Shown piece by piece: positions 44,031 through 55,406 of a stretch of 64,000 nt of DNA. The DNA lies in contig JANCIK010000009.1 of assembly GCA_028532985.1 (NCBI GenBank), forward strand, positions 1,054,001 to 1,118,000. Direction: 5' to 3'. Under the pieces are notes generated by a model. That model saw only the letters and a program-made list of their open reading frames with translations, had not been told where the DNA came from and ran no database searches. The stretch's first letter is position 1. Each line of letters begins with the position of its first letter. A program made the translations under genes and the position numbers. This DNA comes from Stropharia rugosoannulata. Its lineage: Eukaryota > Basidiomycota > Agaricomycetes > Agaricales > Strophariaceae.

Positions 44031-45809
44031 CTACACCTCAGTTTTGAGATTTGGAGAATGTGTATCATTCTGGTTTCGTACTCTTTTGACGAGCACTATC
44101 AGTATCTGCGCTATGTAGCACGAAAGTCCAAATGCCGCTGCCGCTCTTGGGCCATTGTTAACAAATATTTTAGTTCCAGCCAGAGTGCCGACTATCTGTC
44201 CAAGATAGAACTATTGAAGAACGCGTTAGGGTATATCTTACATCAATACAAATGAAATACATTAGATGGAGTGATAACGTACAAAGAGGACCAATAGCGT
44301 ATTCGTTTGAGACGCGGTCTCGCTGCCACATGCACTGACAGAGAGATATAGCTCTTACACGTTAAATCACAAGAAAATTGCGCTTACTTGTGTATATGAG
44401 CTGACAGGGACATATGTTCCAGTTGCCGCAGCGCGTCAACACCAACGCAGCGCACTATGAGTGCGGGAAGGACAGTTCCACCAGCAGCGACATCTATCGC
44501 CTGGAAGACGGACAGGCCTAATGTGGATGCGAGTAGCGCACCCCACGGGGAAATGTAAAATATGATATATCCGGAGAGAGGGCTCAATACAAGTCCTGCA
44601 ACGTCGCTGAGGCCGAAGAGACCGATTTTCAGACTGGAGAATATAAGGATTAGAGGATCTCAAAATCACGCTTGGTGAAAATAATACTCACGTCGAATAA
44701 TGGTATGGAGCACCCACCAGCAAATATGTCAAGGTGACCGAGTAGCTCGACACCGCAAGTCCAAGGATCATACTCAGCAGCTCACTCTGTACGACGACAG
44801 ACTCGGCTACTGCGCATTTACCCAAGGCCCTGAGGACGTCGATATACCTCTGCTCTTTGATCTTCTCAGGTATGTCGGGAAGAAATAGGTAGATAAAAAA
44901 GAGAATCGCATACTGTACTGCGAATGCGAAGTAGTACACAAACTGCCACGGGAGTATTTGAGCTATAGAGCCACCAACGAGACGCCCTGTTAGTGTACCA
45001 GAGAGAAATCCGGAAAGAATGATGGGGTAGAAAATTGCTTCACGAGAGGGATGAGTATGATCCCGCGCTAAAGCGACGAGAATTTGAGGAGATATTATGC
45101 TCATGCCCAAGAAGAATGCCAGAACACGGAATAATACGAATGATGAAGTCAGAGCCAGGCCGATTGAAAGAGATGCCGAGGCAAGGACTAGGAAGAGTAG
45201 AAGTTGGCGACGTCGAACAACTTCTCCGAGAGGAGAAATGATGATAAGCCCGGTAGCGCATCTGGGGTAAAGAAGGTGAGTCATGCTGTCTCCACGTAGA
45301 GTCAGAAGACTCATATATACCCTGCTTCAATGATTGCTGGTATCCTACGGTGTGTTATCATTAACGGCGATAAAATGGGATTTCAAAACAGCTTACTGAG
45401 AGACTGATTCATAAGAGACGTTGAAAGTCTCTGAGACTTGTACTTGGAAAATATATCAGCATCCGTTAACCAAATAAGAAGAGGAGGTATCTCACTCAAG
45501 AGCGGCAATGTATACGATAAGTTGGCAGCCACTAGCACGGAGAAAAAATGAGTGAGTGGGTGATGATGATAGTTTTGAATTTTCAGACTCACAAAAAATT
45601 GTGCAGAAACTCAACAGAGAAATTGTGCCCAATCCAAGGTGAATCTCAGCTTGCGCCACCTGCCTTAGGTACGGTGGTACGGGCAGGACAATGAATTCCT
45701 TAGAAGGGACCGTAAGCTTGGTCTTGGATATGTCCGATTCAGAAATTTCAGCATCCAATGACTTGACAACGGCCTGAACATCACCGTTGAGAGTAGAGTT
45801 CGAATCCAT
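44031..45809 (-). CDS. Major facilitator superfamily transporter, DHA1-like
   Basis: Predicted proton-coupled membrane exporter; substrate unknown. The start exon reads MDSNSTLNGDVQAVVKSLDA followed by a polar N-terminal tail with EFIVLPVPPYLRQVAQAEIH before the first helix. Helices then appear in order: GLGTISLLSFCTIF, LSYTLPLLSEIPP, AGYATGLIIISPLGEVVRRR (the conserved loop 2-3 motif with basic residues), QLLLFLVLASASLSIGLALT, SFVLFRVLAFFLGMSIISPQ, then FYPIILSGFLSGTLTGRLVG and QFVYYFAFAVQYAILFFIYL. The second half includes SMILGLAVSSYSVTLTYLLV, then GLFGLSDVAGLVLSPLSGYI and TLGLSVFQAIDVAAGGTVLP. The tail reads VGTLAGTKIFVNNGPRAAAA, FGLSCYIAQILIVLVKRVRN and ends LKTEV before TAG. Similar to fungal MFS permeases with a GxLxxxPLGD loop. 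Sugar or drug specificity cannot be read. Confidence 0.88.
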
Positions 45810-46785
45810 CTATCGATTGAGTCAAGAGGGATATGAGTGAGGGGTAATATTTCCTTTAATCCCCAGGTTTCTTCACCTTTTCAAAGATAAATTCATACGC
45901 AGGCGAAGCCATGCGGCATGGCTTCATCACCGAAATGAACGATCACCTGGAGTTCGGCATCCTTGTGAGATGAAAAGCACTATGTACTCTCACAACTAGC
46001 TCATTGTGAAACGAACATATTGCTGTGCGGAGGAGTGCTGCCGCCAGTAGCTTGTGTGATGATCGCATGGCTCGATTTGCGTATGATGTACGTTGTCGGC
46101 AGTTCCGAAAATGTTACTTGCTCCGAGGTGCGTGTCCGCAAGGTTCTTGCGCACCGGGATTTGATCAAACACAAGCTAAGCAGCCAGACATCATAATCGT
46201 ACACGGTCCTACTAGCCCTTGCTAGTCGTAGTATCCACAACACTGGAATGGCAATGCAATTCGGGCGTTGGCATAATGAGCAATCTAAGGAGCATTGTGA
46301 GCATTGCTGCCAATGTTCGCGCCTTCCGTGAGCAGTGAGCGAGAAGATCCAGATCTTGACACGAGAGAGAATATATATGTATACTTGCATCGTTGATGTG
46401 AGGGGAAATGGCCGAGGGGTCAAGGGTTCTAGGCGTGAGGTATGCAATTCGGTCCTTAGGGAGTTCCAAAACCAGTATTATGACCCTGCAGATACGGGGA
46501 AACAAGCCCAAAACTGGTCTACAAGCAATGTATGCAGCGCGTTTTTTGTGTGCCGTATTCATTATAGAGCATTTTCATAGCCGATATAGTCGCGCGCGAC
46601 ATTTTTTGACGTCATTTCGAGCACCTTTGGAACGCATGAACAAACCGAGAATCTATACGTCCAACCTGATGGCACAGCAGTTTCGACGTTCATTGCAGAC
46701 ATGACATCAATAATAGTTCGTCGGCGGTCGTTGCAAACAAGGAAGTGTTATGCCACCGACATGGGCCGTACACTCGAGTCTAAAG
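45810..46785. other. Upstream region of the transporter gene
   Basis: No gene recognised. Overlapping short frames on both strands between 46000 and 46700 have no domain signals. The start of the interval is the transporter promoter. Confidence 0.4.
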
Positions 46786-47136
46786 TTAGTTGTCGGTGAT
46801 GGTGTCCAAGTGACTTGGGTCGCGAGCAAGTTCCGGAGAAGCGAAAGTAACTTTGGCCAGACTTGAATCAATTCCTAGCCGTGGTTTCGGTCTGATGAGA
46901 GAAAGAGAGTGCGAGCCTGGAGCATAGTCTAGGGTAAGTAGTATGCAGCAGGGAACCAAGAGATGCGGACAAAGCGTGAGGATAAGCGTGGGGTGATGGA
47001 AGTCAAGAGATAAGATGCACGCTAAGAATGCTCTAAGCCCAAAAAGAATACTTACAGAGGCCGAGCGGCGAATAGCATTCCCACGGGCAGAAGCAAGTTC
47101 TTGCCATCCTCCAGCAGCCATTTCTGTAATCCCCAT
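46786..47136 (-). CDS. Hypothetical small protein divergent from the CVIM gene
   Basis: Not recognised. The leftward frame starts MGITEMAAGGWQELASARGN followed by AIRRSAS, after which a good GTAAGT donor occurs (plus-strand position near 47055). One acceptor, CCCTAG near 46930, would splice to TMLQARTLFLSSDRNHG and stop (44 residues); the unspliced frame runs 116 residues to 46786. The first exon is amphipathic and Ala/Arg-rich and could be a mitochondrial targeting peptide. The start codon is only 126 bases from the divergent gene at 47263. Whether this is a gene or an upstream transcript is unclear. Confidence 0.3.
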   Translation of the reverse strand: MGITEMAAGGWQELASARGNAIRRSASVSILFGLRAFLACILSLDFHHPTLILTLCPHLLVPCCILLTLDYAPGSHSLSLIRPKPRLGIDSSLAKVTFASPELARDPSHLDTITDN

Positions 47137-47262
47137 CCTCCCTATTCTCTTCCTCCGCCCGATTCTGGACCTCAGAGGTCACCCACCGGTGCCTAGAGCT
47201 CCTTCTCCGCATTTCGCTATCCAGCGTTACCGATACTAATCTGGTATCCCCTTTTCGTAGCC

Positions 47263-49714
47263 ATGATGACCTTAACCCAGCCGTCCCAGCTCGTTGGACC
47301 CTCCTGGGACGAAGAAGTAGTCCCGGCCCTGCGGAAACGTACGTTTGCGTTTTTCAAGTCCTTCAGTGGCTATTAACAAAATGTATCAGGTCTTGAGAGT
47401 GAAAGCCGGACGTTGGCGCGCCGCATATCTGCGATTTCCCTCTCTTCGGTAGAAGAACCAGCCAGTGCGAGCTACAACGCCTTCGCGGATAATGCTCACT
47501 GGCAAAGGCAGATCCCAGCACAAGCAAACTACTCCCAGCAAGTTTTCAATGCCACCAGTCATAGATCGCAGGCGTCGTACCAGAGGCAGCCAAACCAAGA
47601 AAGCAGACCCAGCAGTCGTGGCAATGGAACAGCCGCGTCAAAGCCCCAGACGAAGACCGCGTTCCAACGGACGCGCACTTACTCCTCGCCGTATGGATCT
47701 GATGTCACTAATGGTCACGCAAATGGCCGACCGAAGACATCCGCTAAATCTACCGACCCCGTGCGCTCTCTATCCCCTCGCCCTGTAGACGTAAAGCCTA
47801 CGCGAATACCGAAGGCTTCGAGGACGCCAATATCTTCTCCTTCCAGCTCTGCAGGATCTCCCTACACTAACGGTTCCGCTCACGACACCGTTGTCACACC
47901 TTTCTCCTTGTCTCCAGAACCCTACCTACTCTCATCAGATCAGAAAGGCCCCCAAAGAGGTATCATTACTTCTTCATCCACTCAAACTACGGTCGACCTA
48001 CCTAATCGCACTCGACAAACACCCGTGTTACTGAACGAATCTCCCCCATTTCCAGCGGATGCGACAATGTCTTCTGGCTTCACACAACATAGTAATACCC
48101 GGAACGCGGTTGCTGACGAAGCTCCACCCCGTCAGTCCACAGAATCGGAAGAGAGACCCTACGAGCATTGGTATAGAGGAGAGATATCAAGGAATGGTGG
48201 AGTGGGTGAGCTAAGAGTGGGGCGGCGGCAGGAGATGCTAGACATTGCAAACTATGGACATATGATCGAAACCAGACAGGCTGCAAACAGATTGGCTGCT
48301 ATGAACGCTCAGCAGGACATACCACGCACACGTAAACGTGCAGGGAGTATCGCCGGCTTCACTAACAAGGAACGTGAAAGAGGAAGCCTTTATCTTGACG
48401 AAGAGAATATGGACGAAGCCGGCCGCGTTTTGGATGAACATCCGCTAACAGATCTGGACGGAGAGGGTTCAGAGGTGCAATCTGTCACGGATATATATGA
48501 CGGAGGCGCATACGCCTATTTGCCAGAGGGAAACGATGCGCCGTCAACGGAATGGACAACTGTTGCAGGTGCGCATGAACGAAGTACGACTCCAACTGCC
48601 AGCATGATTCCGCGACCTTCTTCACGGTCGCAACAATCTACGAATGTTCAAACCACGAGAATACCAGGCGCTTCGTCTCGCCGATCTTCGGAGTCGCGCT
48701 CGACTGTTAACTCCTCACCAGCAGTAGGAATTCACGCCTCGAAATCATCGTCCCCACCTCCATCACTAGTGACGCCGTCAAATTCGCGACAATTAAATCA
48801 TTTAAACAATTCCTCGCCATCTACTCAGAAACGTGGCGGGTCTCCTGCATCGAGGCAAGGTCGAGGTGCGGCCCCAAAAATGGTCAAAACAAAGACTTTG
48901 CCGATGAAAAAGGGCGAAGACGCCAAGAGAGGGAGTGTCGCACATTATCCTATACCTGTGGGTGATGAAGAGGACATGGCCGATGCTATTCCGTCGTGGA
49001 CACAGCCGATACCAAAAGAAGGAAATTGGGACGACGTAAGCTTACGAATCTACAAAAGTGTCCTCTACATTCTTACTGAATACACTCGTCTTTCTTTTAC
49101 GTTTGGCTGTAAAAGGTTGTTCTACCCGTCATCGCTCGGAAGAAAGGGTTGGATGGATATTACGAAGAGGCGGACGGGAGCCCCAAGCCAAAGAGGGTAG
49201 ACAGGACGGTTGCTCCGGTGAGTTACATCCTTCCATTATTTGCACCGCATTCGCTTGGCGCTGTCGATTACAGTTTTTAATTCTCCTTTGAACTGCGGAC
49301 TTTGACTAATGTTTGTCTACTTACATCTTACAGGCACCTGGTACATTTGGCTTTGATGGCACGAAATATCGACCACCTCGCGGTGAAGCCGAGAGCATAC
49401 CCATGGACGAGTTTGGCCGTCCAACAGAGCAACAGCTGCAGGAAGACGATTCTCGATTAGAGGATAGTCAGGTTGGCGGAGTACCATCAGTTCACGATGA
49501 CATCAAGCTACCACATAGACAACAGTCTCCATCGCCTGCCCCTTTTGCCGACTATGCACCCACAATTATGCAGCAGGTCCGTCCAGAACATCCACTTCGC
49601 TCTGCACAGGAAGGAGAGGAAGCTATACCCCCATCCTCCCAGAAGGAACAGCGAAAACAGGATATCGTAGATGCTGACGCCGGCTCTGGCTGTTGCAAGT
49701 GTGTTATTATGTGA
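47263..49714 (+). CDS. Large disordered protein with C-terminal CaaX box CVIM
   Basis: Not recognised by domain. Four exons (47263-47338, 47390-49035, 49116-49217, 49334-49714) give 734 residues. The start reads MMTLTQPSQLVGPSWDEEVV and a short helical piece (PALRKRLESESRTLARRIS). Most of the chain is low-complexity and Ser/Pro/Thr/Arg-rich, with few ordered blocks: RPYEHWYRGEISRNGGVGEL and MLDIANYGHMIETRQAANRL in the middle, and VVLPVIARKKGLDGYYEEAD plus PGTFGFDGTKYRPPRGEAES near the end. The final residues are GCCKCVIM: a CaaX prenylation box of the Met-ending, farnesyl-preferring type, with two extra cysteines just before it that could be palmitoylated. The protein is therefore probably a lipid-anchored membrane scaffold. 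A relation to prenylated cell-end markers (fission yeast Mod5, Aspergillus TeaR) is a guess from architecture only. Confidence 0.8.
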
Positions 49715-52047
49715 CTTCACGCTCTACCGCTCTTGTCTATGTTTTTCCGTGCGTCTTTCTGCGGAAGGGGTTAGTTCAGCTCGTTTAAGCCGCATTTTTC
49801 TGCTTTACTCTGACTATTAACCTCTCTCTTCATGCTTGTCCCGTCTTTCCATCTCTGATAATTTGCCTTTTTCTTGGGTTCTGTGTTTTGGACATCCCAC
49901 TCACTCCGAGTCTTGCTTTTCTATGTCATTTCCGGCGTTATTTATCACCTTCGTTTCCTCCCTCCACATGGTCGAAGTGCAGTTCCGCTGTTCAATTATG
50001 CGGTAACACACCCAGTCATTCAAATGTCACAGCCGAAACACTCCCGGCGTCCACTCCTTATCCTCACCTGCGCTGCAACTTGCATCCTACTGGCACACAA
50101 CTCGGCTACCACCCCTACTCGTCGGCCACATCAATCTTTGATCCCCTCAAATGTGTACCAATTTTCCTACCCAACCTACTCGCCTTCATATTATCTCAGA
50201 AGGCTTCATGTTTTCACGCACACCCACATACACATGCCCATTCGTGGGTTGTATTCTATATCTATCAGATAGTTTTGTTTAACTTTTATAATTTGTCAGT
50301 CGCAACCGTGAAACGAATTCTGCCTTCACCTTCACTCCGTCACAGCCCATCCATGCGTTGCGGTGTAGACGGCAACGCGGGCAGACTAGTGGTTAAGTTC
50401 CTGCACAATGCAGCATTCTGCATGTGTGTGTATTCGTCACCGTCCTTTCCCTTCCTTCATGACTATAATTCCTTATTGATCATAATTTTCTCTTTCGTTG
50501 TCTCTTTCGCACCCCTCTACGTACGTATCACATCGCAGGATCTTTTGCTTTCCCTCATATTCCCCTACTCTCGCGTGTCCTGACCTACATATCTTAACCA
50601 TAGCTATTACTACTGAATATATGTTCGAAGCGTGCAGGTACTGGACAGTCTAGTGCATTGCGCCCCGAGACTTGTAAGAAGTTGTAGCTCTTGCATCAAG
50701 ATGGTTGTTATAGCAGATACCACATACACAGACCGTGACTACCTGGTACCCATCCCACGGCAAGTATTCCTTTCAAAGGGGGCGGCAGTGTTAAAGAAGA
50801 GTGACACAGTATATTTAGAAGAAAATTATAGGACTCAAAATAAGATATTTTAGCGTATGTATTGTTATATCATTATATCACATCATGCCACCATGGTCAA
50901 GTTGTCCGGACATAAACAGCATCGACATCACTCCCGGTCGAGACAGGTACGCACCTGTTTTAGCAACGGCGCCAACGATGAGCAGCATTATCTCCTACAG
51001 GCTATTACGGCGTGCATCAACAAGTTGAAACTCTATATTATTTTAAGCGCCCGTTTAATCGGACAGGCAACACCACGGCAATATGCCACTTAAATTTTTG
51101 CGAATGATGTCTATTTTCAAGTCCGTCTCTCATTGATCATTGCATCTTGTCCTATTCCGATGACATACTTACAGGTACATCTAATTAAATTGTTGAATTG
51201 TTTGCAATTTCTTCAGTCATGGCATGTATTAATCAGGCGAACTAATTTCTTGATCATTACACCATATCGGACTGTACTGACAGGACGGCCGTCGAAAGGA
51301 TGGTAAGACATGTTACATGGTAATTCAGTGGTCTATCAATGATGGATTTGTGACGATGCAGTGCATCTTTACATAATAAGTCTTTAGCTCTATCTTGATG
51401 CAAGAGCACGAGAGATTTACGACTGTTACTTGCATCCGAGACGCACTTGGGGAATTGTTGAGTAGTAGGGAGAGGTTTTTTGAGGTACCTTGATATCTTA
51501 AGTTTTAACTGATATTGTTTGATAGTAATGAGCGCCAAATCGAGCTACTTAACACATGCATGCTGTGTGCTGCATCTGTCATAATAGCCGATAATATTCA
51601 AGTTAAAGAAATGGCAACAAATCAAACAAATCAAAGGGTCTCCTATGTTTCTTTCAATCTTGTTTCTGCTGTGCAAGTGGCTGATCGTAGTGCCATTTAG
51701 TCCAAGTCATTTTGGTTTCTTACATCTACTACTAATCTACTACGAACTTCATGCTATAAGTTGCACCAAGTAACGAACAATAAGTAACAGCCTATTGACC
51801 TTTATTTTTGAATTGCCGGGGGATCTGTCAATGAAAATCTGCAGATTATGTTGGGAGGACGAACGAAGTTGCACCGCTAGTCGCGCGGTCAGACGCGTCT
51901 TGCACGCGCTCCCCACGCGCTAGAGTCCACACGCCGCCTAACGCGTGCCAGAAAAGTTGCCAATCATGAACAAATACAGATTTTTTCCAGAACGGTACTG
52001 AATTTAGCCGCTCGCGGCCTTGCACATTTCCTAACGCCTTGCTCGCC
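49715..52047. other. Gene-poor interval of 2.3 kb
   Basis: The first part, to about 50590, is pyrimidine-rich and contains an open frame (49888-50583) with no family features; it most likely includes the 3' untranslated region of the CVIM gene. From 50600 to 51850 the DNA is AT-rich and featureless to my reading. Confidence 0.45.
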
Positions 52048-53728
52048 ATGACTAAAGACCTCATCGATGAACACGTTTCCTTAAAGCAATGCTCAAAGGC
52101 TGTTACAGCCCTACACTCGCACGAGACCAAAAAGAGCGAGGCGTTTGACAATGACCAACTACTTCCCGGGAAGGAGCAGCACGTATGGCTCAACGTTACT
52201 GTGAAGACGATCCCAACTGGACACCGGCTCAAGCCAGTAAAAATGTGTGACAATCTTCACATATGTGTATATTTTGGCGCTTCTGATACCATATGATCTC
52301 AGCCCCATTGTACACCCTCTCGTGGATCCCCGCACTACTCCAGTGTGCTTGATTACGAAGGACCCCCAGCGTGAATACAAAGATCTGCTTGAAAAGCACA
52401 ACATCAAATTTATCTCGAGAGTCGTTGGAATAGAAAAGCTGAAGGGAAAATTCAAGCCCTTCGAAGCGCGCAGAATGCTATTGAAGGAAAACGGCCTGTT
52501 CCTGGCTGACGACCGTATTATACCCTTACTGCCAAAATTGCTCGGATCGAAATGGTTCGAGGCGAAGAAGTGAGTCTTAAGTTTTACTGCCTTCTAACAT
52601 CACTGGTACTTATGGATGATCGTAAGGCAACCTATGCCCGTTTGTTTAACACGGAAGGACCTGAAGGGGGAACTTGAGCGTGCCATCTCTTCGACCTATC
52701 TAAACCAGAACCAGGGGACCTGCACGTACGTGCTCTTATCTCTCCCTGTTGTTACATGCCTTACTTAGGACTGCAGATCCATTAAAATAGGAAAGATGTC
52801 CCAGACCCCTTCCCAAATCCTCGACAACATCAAGTCCGCTATCCCTGCAATTGCAAAGGCAGTTAAGGGAAATTGGGACAACATTCAAAGTTTACACATA
52901 AAAACAAACTCGAGCGCTAGCTTGCCTATATGGTCGTGTACTTTGGATGACGCGGAGGGTGGAAGATGGCATGGCCTTGCTGCGGAAGAGGTTGACGATG
53001 AGGAAGAGGGAAGTGGTTTTGACGATGAAGATGAGGTAAAAAAGCCTATGCAGACGAGGTCCTCTACAACAAAAGGCAGGAAGCGTCCTTCGAGCTCGGA
53101 TGAGGAGGAAGAAGTCGAGGAGAAACCTGCAAAGAAATCTAAATCTGCCGACGGCACTGCGGCTGCGAAAGCAAAGGGTTCGTCTTCCACCTCCAAACCA
53201 GCCCTGACCAGTACTGCCCCGCCAACGTCGTCAAAGAAAAAGTCAAAATCAGTCGAGATCGCGAAGGAGGTCGTTTCACCTTCCGTTGCTCCTCTTACCG
53301 CCGGCAAGAAGGGAAAGTCTGTTGTGATTGATGAACAGTCGACCACTGAACCGGCCTCGATTGCCGCATCAGGCAGTAAAAAGCAGAAGAAGGCATCCGC
53401 TAAGTCCAAGGAAGGCACGAACTCTTCAGCACCCGACCTTGCGTCGGCGAATACTCCATCAGCGAAGTCGGCGCCTTCCACGAAATTGCCGTCAACTCCC
53501 AGCACCAACATCTCCGCCGGAAAGGACAAAGCCGTAAAGGAAAAGAAATTTTCTAAGCTACCCGAGGCCGCATCAGTCAAGACGGTAACACAATCATTGA
53601 CAAACGATGAAATGAAGCAGAAGCGCGCCAGCAGCACGGTTGGAAAGAAAAAGGAGGTCATCCTGAAGGCGAAAGGCGGGAAGAGCGCGAAGAATGCTGT
53701 GCTCGGAAGGAAGGTTGCTCAGGAATAA
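52048..53728 (+). CDS. Ribosomal L1 domain-containing nucleolar protein (Cic1/UTP30/RSL1D1-like)
   Basis: Ribosome biogenesis factor carrying a ribosomal protein L1 fold, expected in the nucleolus. The first exon starts MTKDLIDEHVSLKQCSKAVT, then HETKKSEAFDNDQLLPGKEQ and HVWLNVTVKTIPTGHRLKP. A GTGTGA donor joins VKI to PIVHPLVDPRTTPVCLITKD, followed by YKDLLEKHNIKFISRVVGIE, then KLKGKFKPFEARRMLLKENG and LFLADDRIIPLLPKLLGSKW. Two further introns lead to PMPVCLTRKDLKGELERAIS, then NQGTCTSIKIG and MSQTPSQILDNIKSAIPAIA, the C-terminal part of the L1 fold. The rest is a long Lys/Ser/Glu-rich disordered tail with acidic runs (DDEEEGSGFDDEDEV, SSSDEEEEVEEKP) alternating with nuclear-localisation-like KKSKS and KKQKK clusters. 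The tail is roughly 250 residues. L1-domain assignment is firm; the exact orthologue is not. Confidence 0.88.
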
Positions 53729-54082
53729 GTTAATGCGCTGCATATTTGGGTCCCATGGCTTCAATTGCTTTTAGCAGTGTCGTTTTTATATACTGGTCGT
53801 TATCTTCTTTCTATCTGCAGGCATATATAATTTTGAGAACACAACTTGCTCCCAAATTAGATGCTTTGCACTTTAGCAATGCAGCGGGTTATCGCGGCCG
53901 GCTCACCGGTGATAATAAAGCCGGAAGTTGTATGTACTGCAGGGATAATAACTGCAACCCTGCTACTCACAGCCACGCCCTTGTTCGACCGATACTACCA
54001 CCAAGAACAGGCTGTGCAGACGCTCGCTGTACTCGGATTGCTAATACTAATCCACTACATAGGCAACTCAGAAATTGTGCGC
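53729..54082. other. Interval between the L1 protein and hydrolase genes
   Basis: Holds the L1 gene 3' end and the hydrolase promoter. The hydrolase frame stays open upstream to an ATG at 53861 and would add a hydrophobic segment (CTAGIITATLLLTATPLF), so the upstream start cannot be excluded. Confidence 0.45.
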
Positions 54083-55406
54083 ATGACCCTTCAATCTACT
54101 ACAATGACGGACCGTATTTCCACGAAACTCTATATTCAACATCCTGAAGACCGTGACATCAAGTTGGTAGGCATCCTTGAACAATTGAAACCAATTAAAT
54201 CAACGCATGGTCGTAAAATTGCGCTGGTGCGTTCATTGATGAACAATGTTAATGAGCGGCCAACCACTCACAAACACGTACTTATGTTCATACTCAATAG
54301 ATCTTGCATGGGACAATGGGGTCTGTATATTTGCGTATCTCCGTTAACGAGGCCTCTGAGTTAAGCCGAAGTCGTCTTCCCTAGGCACAAAGACTATTTG
54401 TTTCAAAAGCGCTTGGCAGTGAAGCTCCCACTGGACTCGTTCAGATTTGATTTCAGGTGGGTTCATAAGAAAAAAATATTTTGCTCGCCTGCGCGTCGAA
54501 AGTCCTTTGGGACTACTACTATTGTTGGGCGTCCCTAATTATGTATTCACACATCAATTCTCAGAGGCAATCACGAGACTGGAGGACAGTGGAGACAAGG
54601 CGCGCTTGCAGACGACATTGTCGACCTCCAAGCCGTTGTCGACTACCTGAAGGCCACGTATGGCTATGTTGTCGAGCTGTTAGTCGGTCATTCGCGCGGG
54701 GCTATCGTCTCCTTCCGGTGGCTGTCGACAACAGAAGATGGGCGGAAAGTCGGCGCGTTTGTTAACGCCTCCGGTCGCTACAGAATGGCAGTACGTCCCT
54801 GCTCTATTTCATTTTGCGGTGGTAAAGAGCCAGGCATCTAATTCCGGGCTAGAAAATTTTAGGTAAATTAAACAGTGCCATCACTGTAGAACGGCGAGTG
54901 AAAAAATACATTCTCCATTTCAGAATCGCCTGCCGGGACCGTTTGGAGGGAGGCTTTTGAAAAATATGGGTCGTATACGTGGAACGTCACGGTAGCGCGA
55001 AAAAACATCACCGCCATCATAACACCCGAAGACCTCAGCAATTTTGTTAATTGGGATACATCTATCATCTGGGACCAGTTTCCTGCTGCAACCGATGTCC
55101 TGACACTGCACGGGCTGTCAGATACAACAGTACCGCCGTACGTTTGCATTACCTCGCTCAAAGCCTGTTACCTGTAGATGGCACTGATGAGCTGGTTGAT
55201 TTAGATACGACGCGTTGATTTATGCCCGGGCTTTGGGAGGCCGAACGCCTGGAACGCATACCCTGCATCTCATGGAAGATGCCGACCATAATTTCGCAGG
55301 ACGTCAGGACGACGTCGTTGACGCAATTCTGCAATGGTGGGATGTGCGTCAGCGCGGTGAGCTCAAGACAGGGATCTGGGCGGCCGGAATCAAGGGGAAG
55401 TTATGA
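54083..55406 (+). CDS. Alpha/beta hydrolase (serine hydrolase, S33/esterase-like)
   Basis: Predicted cytosolic serine hydrolase; substrate unknown. The reading starts MTLQSTTMTDRISTK, and KLYIQHPEDRDIKLVGILEQ leads to GRKIAL. A 20-nt microexon (54301-54320) encodes ILHGTMG and joins to HKDYLFQKRLAVKLPLDSFR, then after an intron FDFRGNHETGG. The nucleophile elbow is GHSRG (in VELLVGHSRGAIVSFRWLS). Later come WREAFEKYGSYTWNVTVARK, IITPEDLSNFVNWDTSIIWD and TDVLTLHGLSDTTVPP with the acid Asp, and HTLHLMEDADHNFAGRQDDV with the catalytic His. Between NASGRYRMA (ending 54790) and SPAGTVWREAF the obvious donor GTACGT would leave the next exon out of frame by one base; a weaker donor GTCCCT at 54795 restores it and gives 293 residues. 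Otherwise the gene carries a frameshift. HGTMGHKDY and FRGNHETGG are typical of a fungal hydrolase family. Confidence 0.78.

Noticed and set aside
45785..45815. GTTCGAATCC, which looks like a tRNA T-loop
   Set aside because: It lies in the start of the transporter coding sequence and no acceptor stem or D/anticodon arms can be formed around it.
8838..49714. Functional linkage of RAM2 and the CVIM-tailed protein as a gene cluster
   Set aside because: They are about 37 kb apart with many unrelated housekeeping genes between; co-occurrence is most simply chance.
49888..50583. Rightward open frame of 231 codons after the CVIM gene
   Set aside because: Pyrimidine-rich DNA with Ser/Pro/His/Phe-heavy translation, no domain; more likely 3' untranslated sequence.
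52885..53661. Leftward open frame of 258 codons
   Set aside because: It is antisense to the Lys/Ser-rich tail of the L1-domain protein; the Phe/Ser/Ala-rich composition is what a mirrored low-complexity tail gives.
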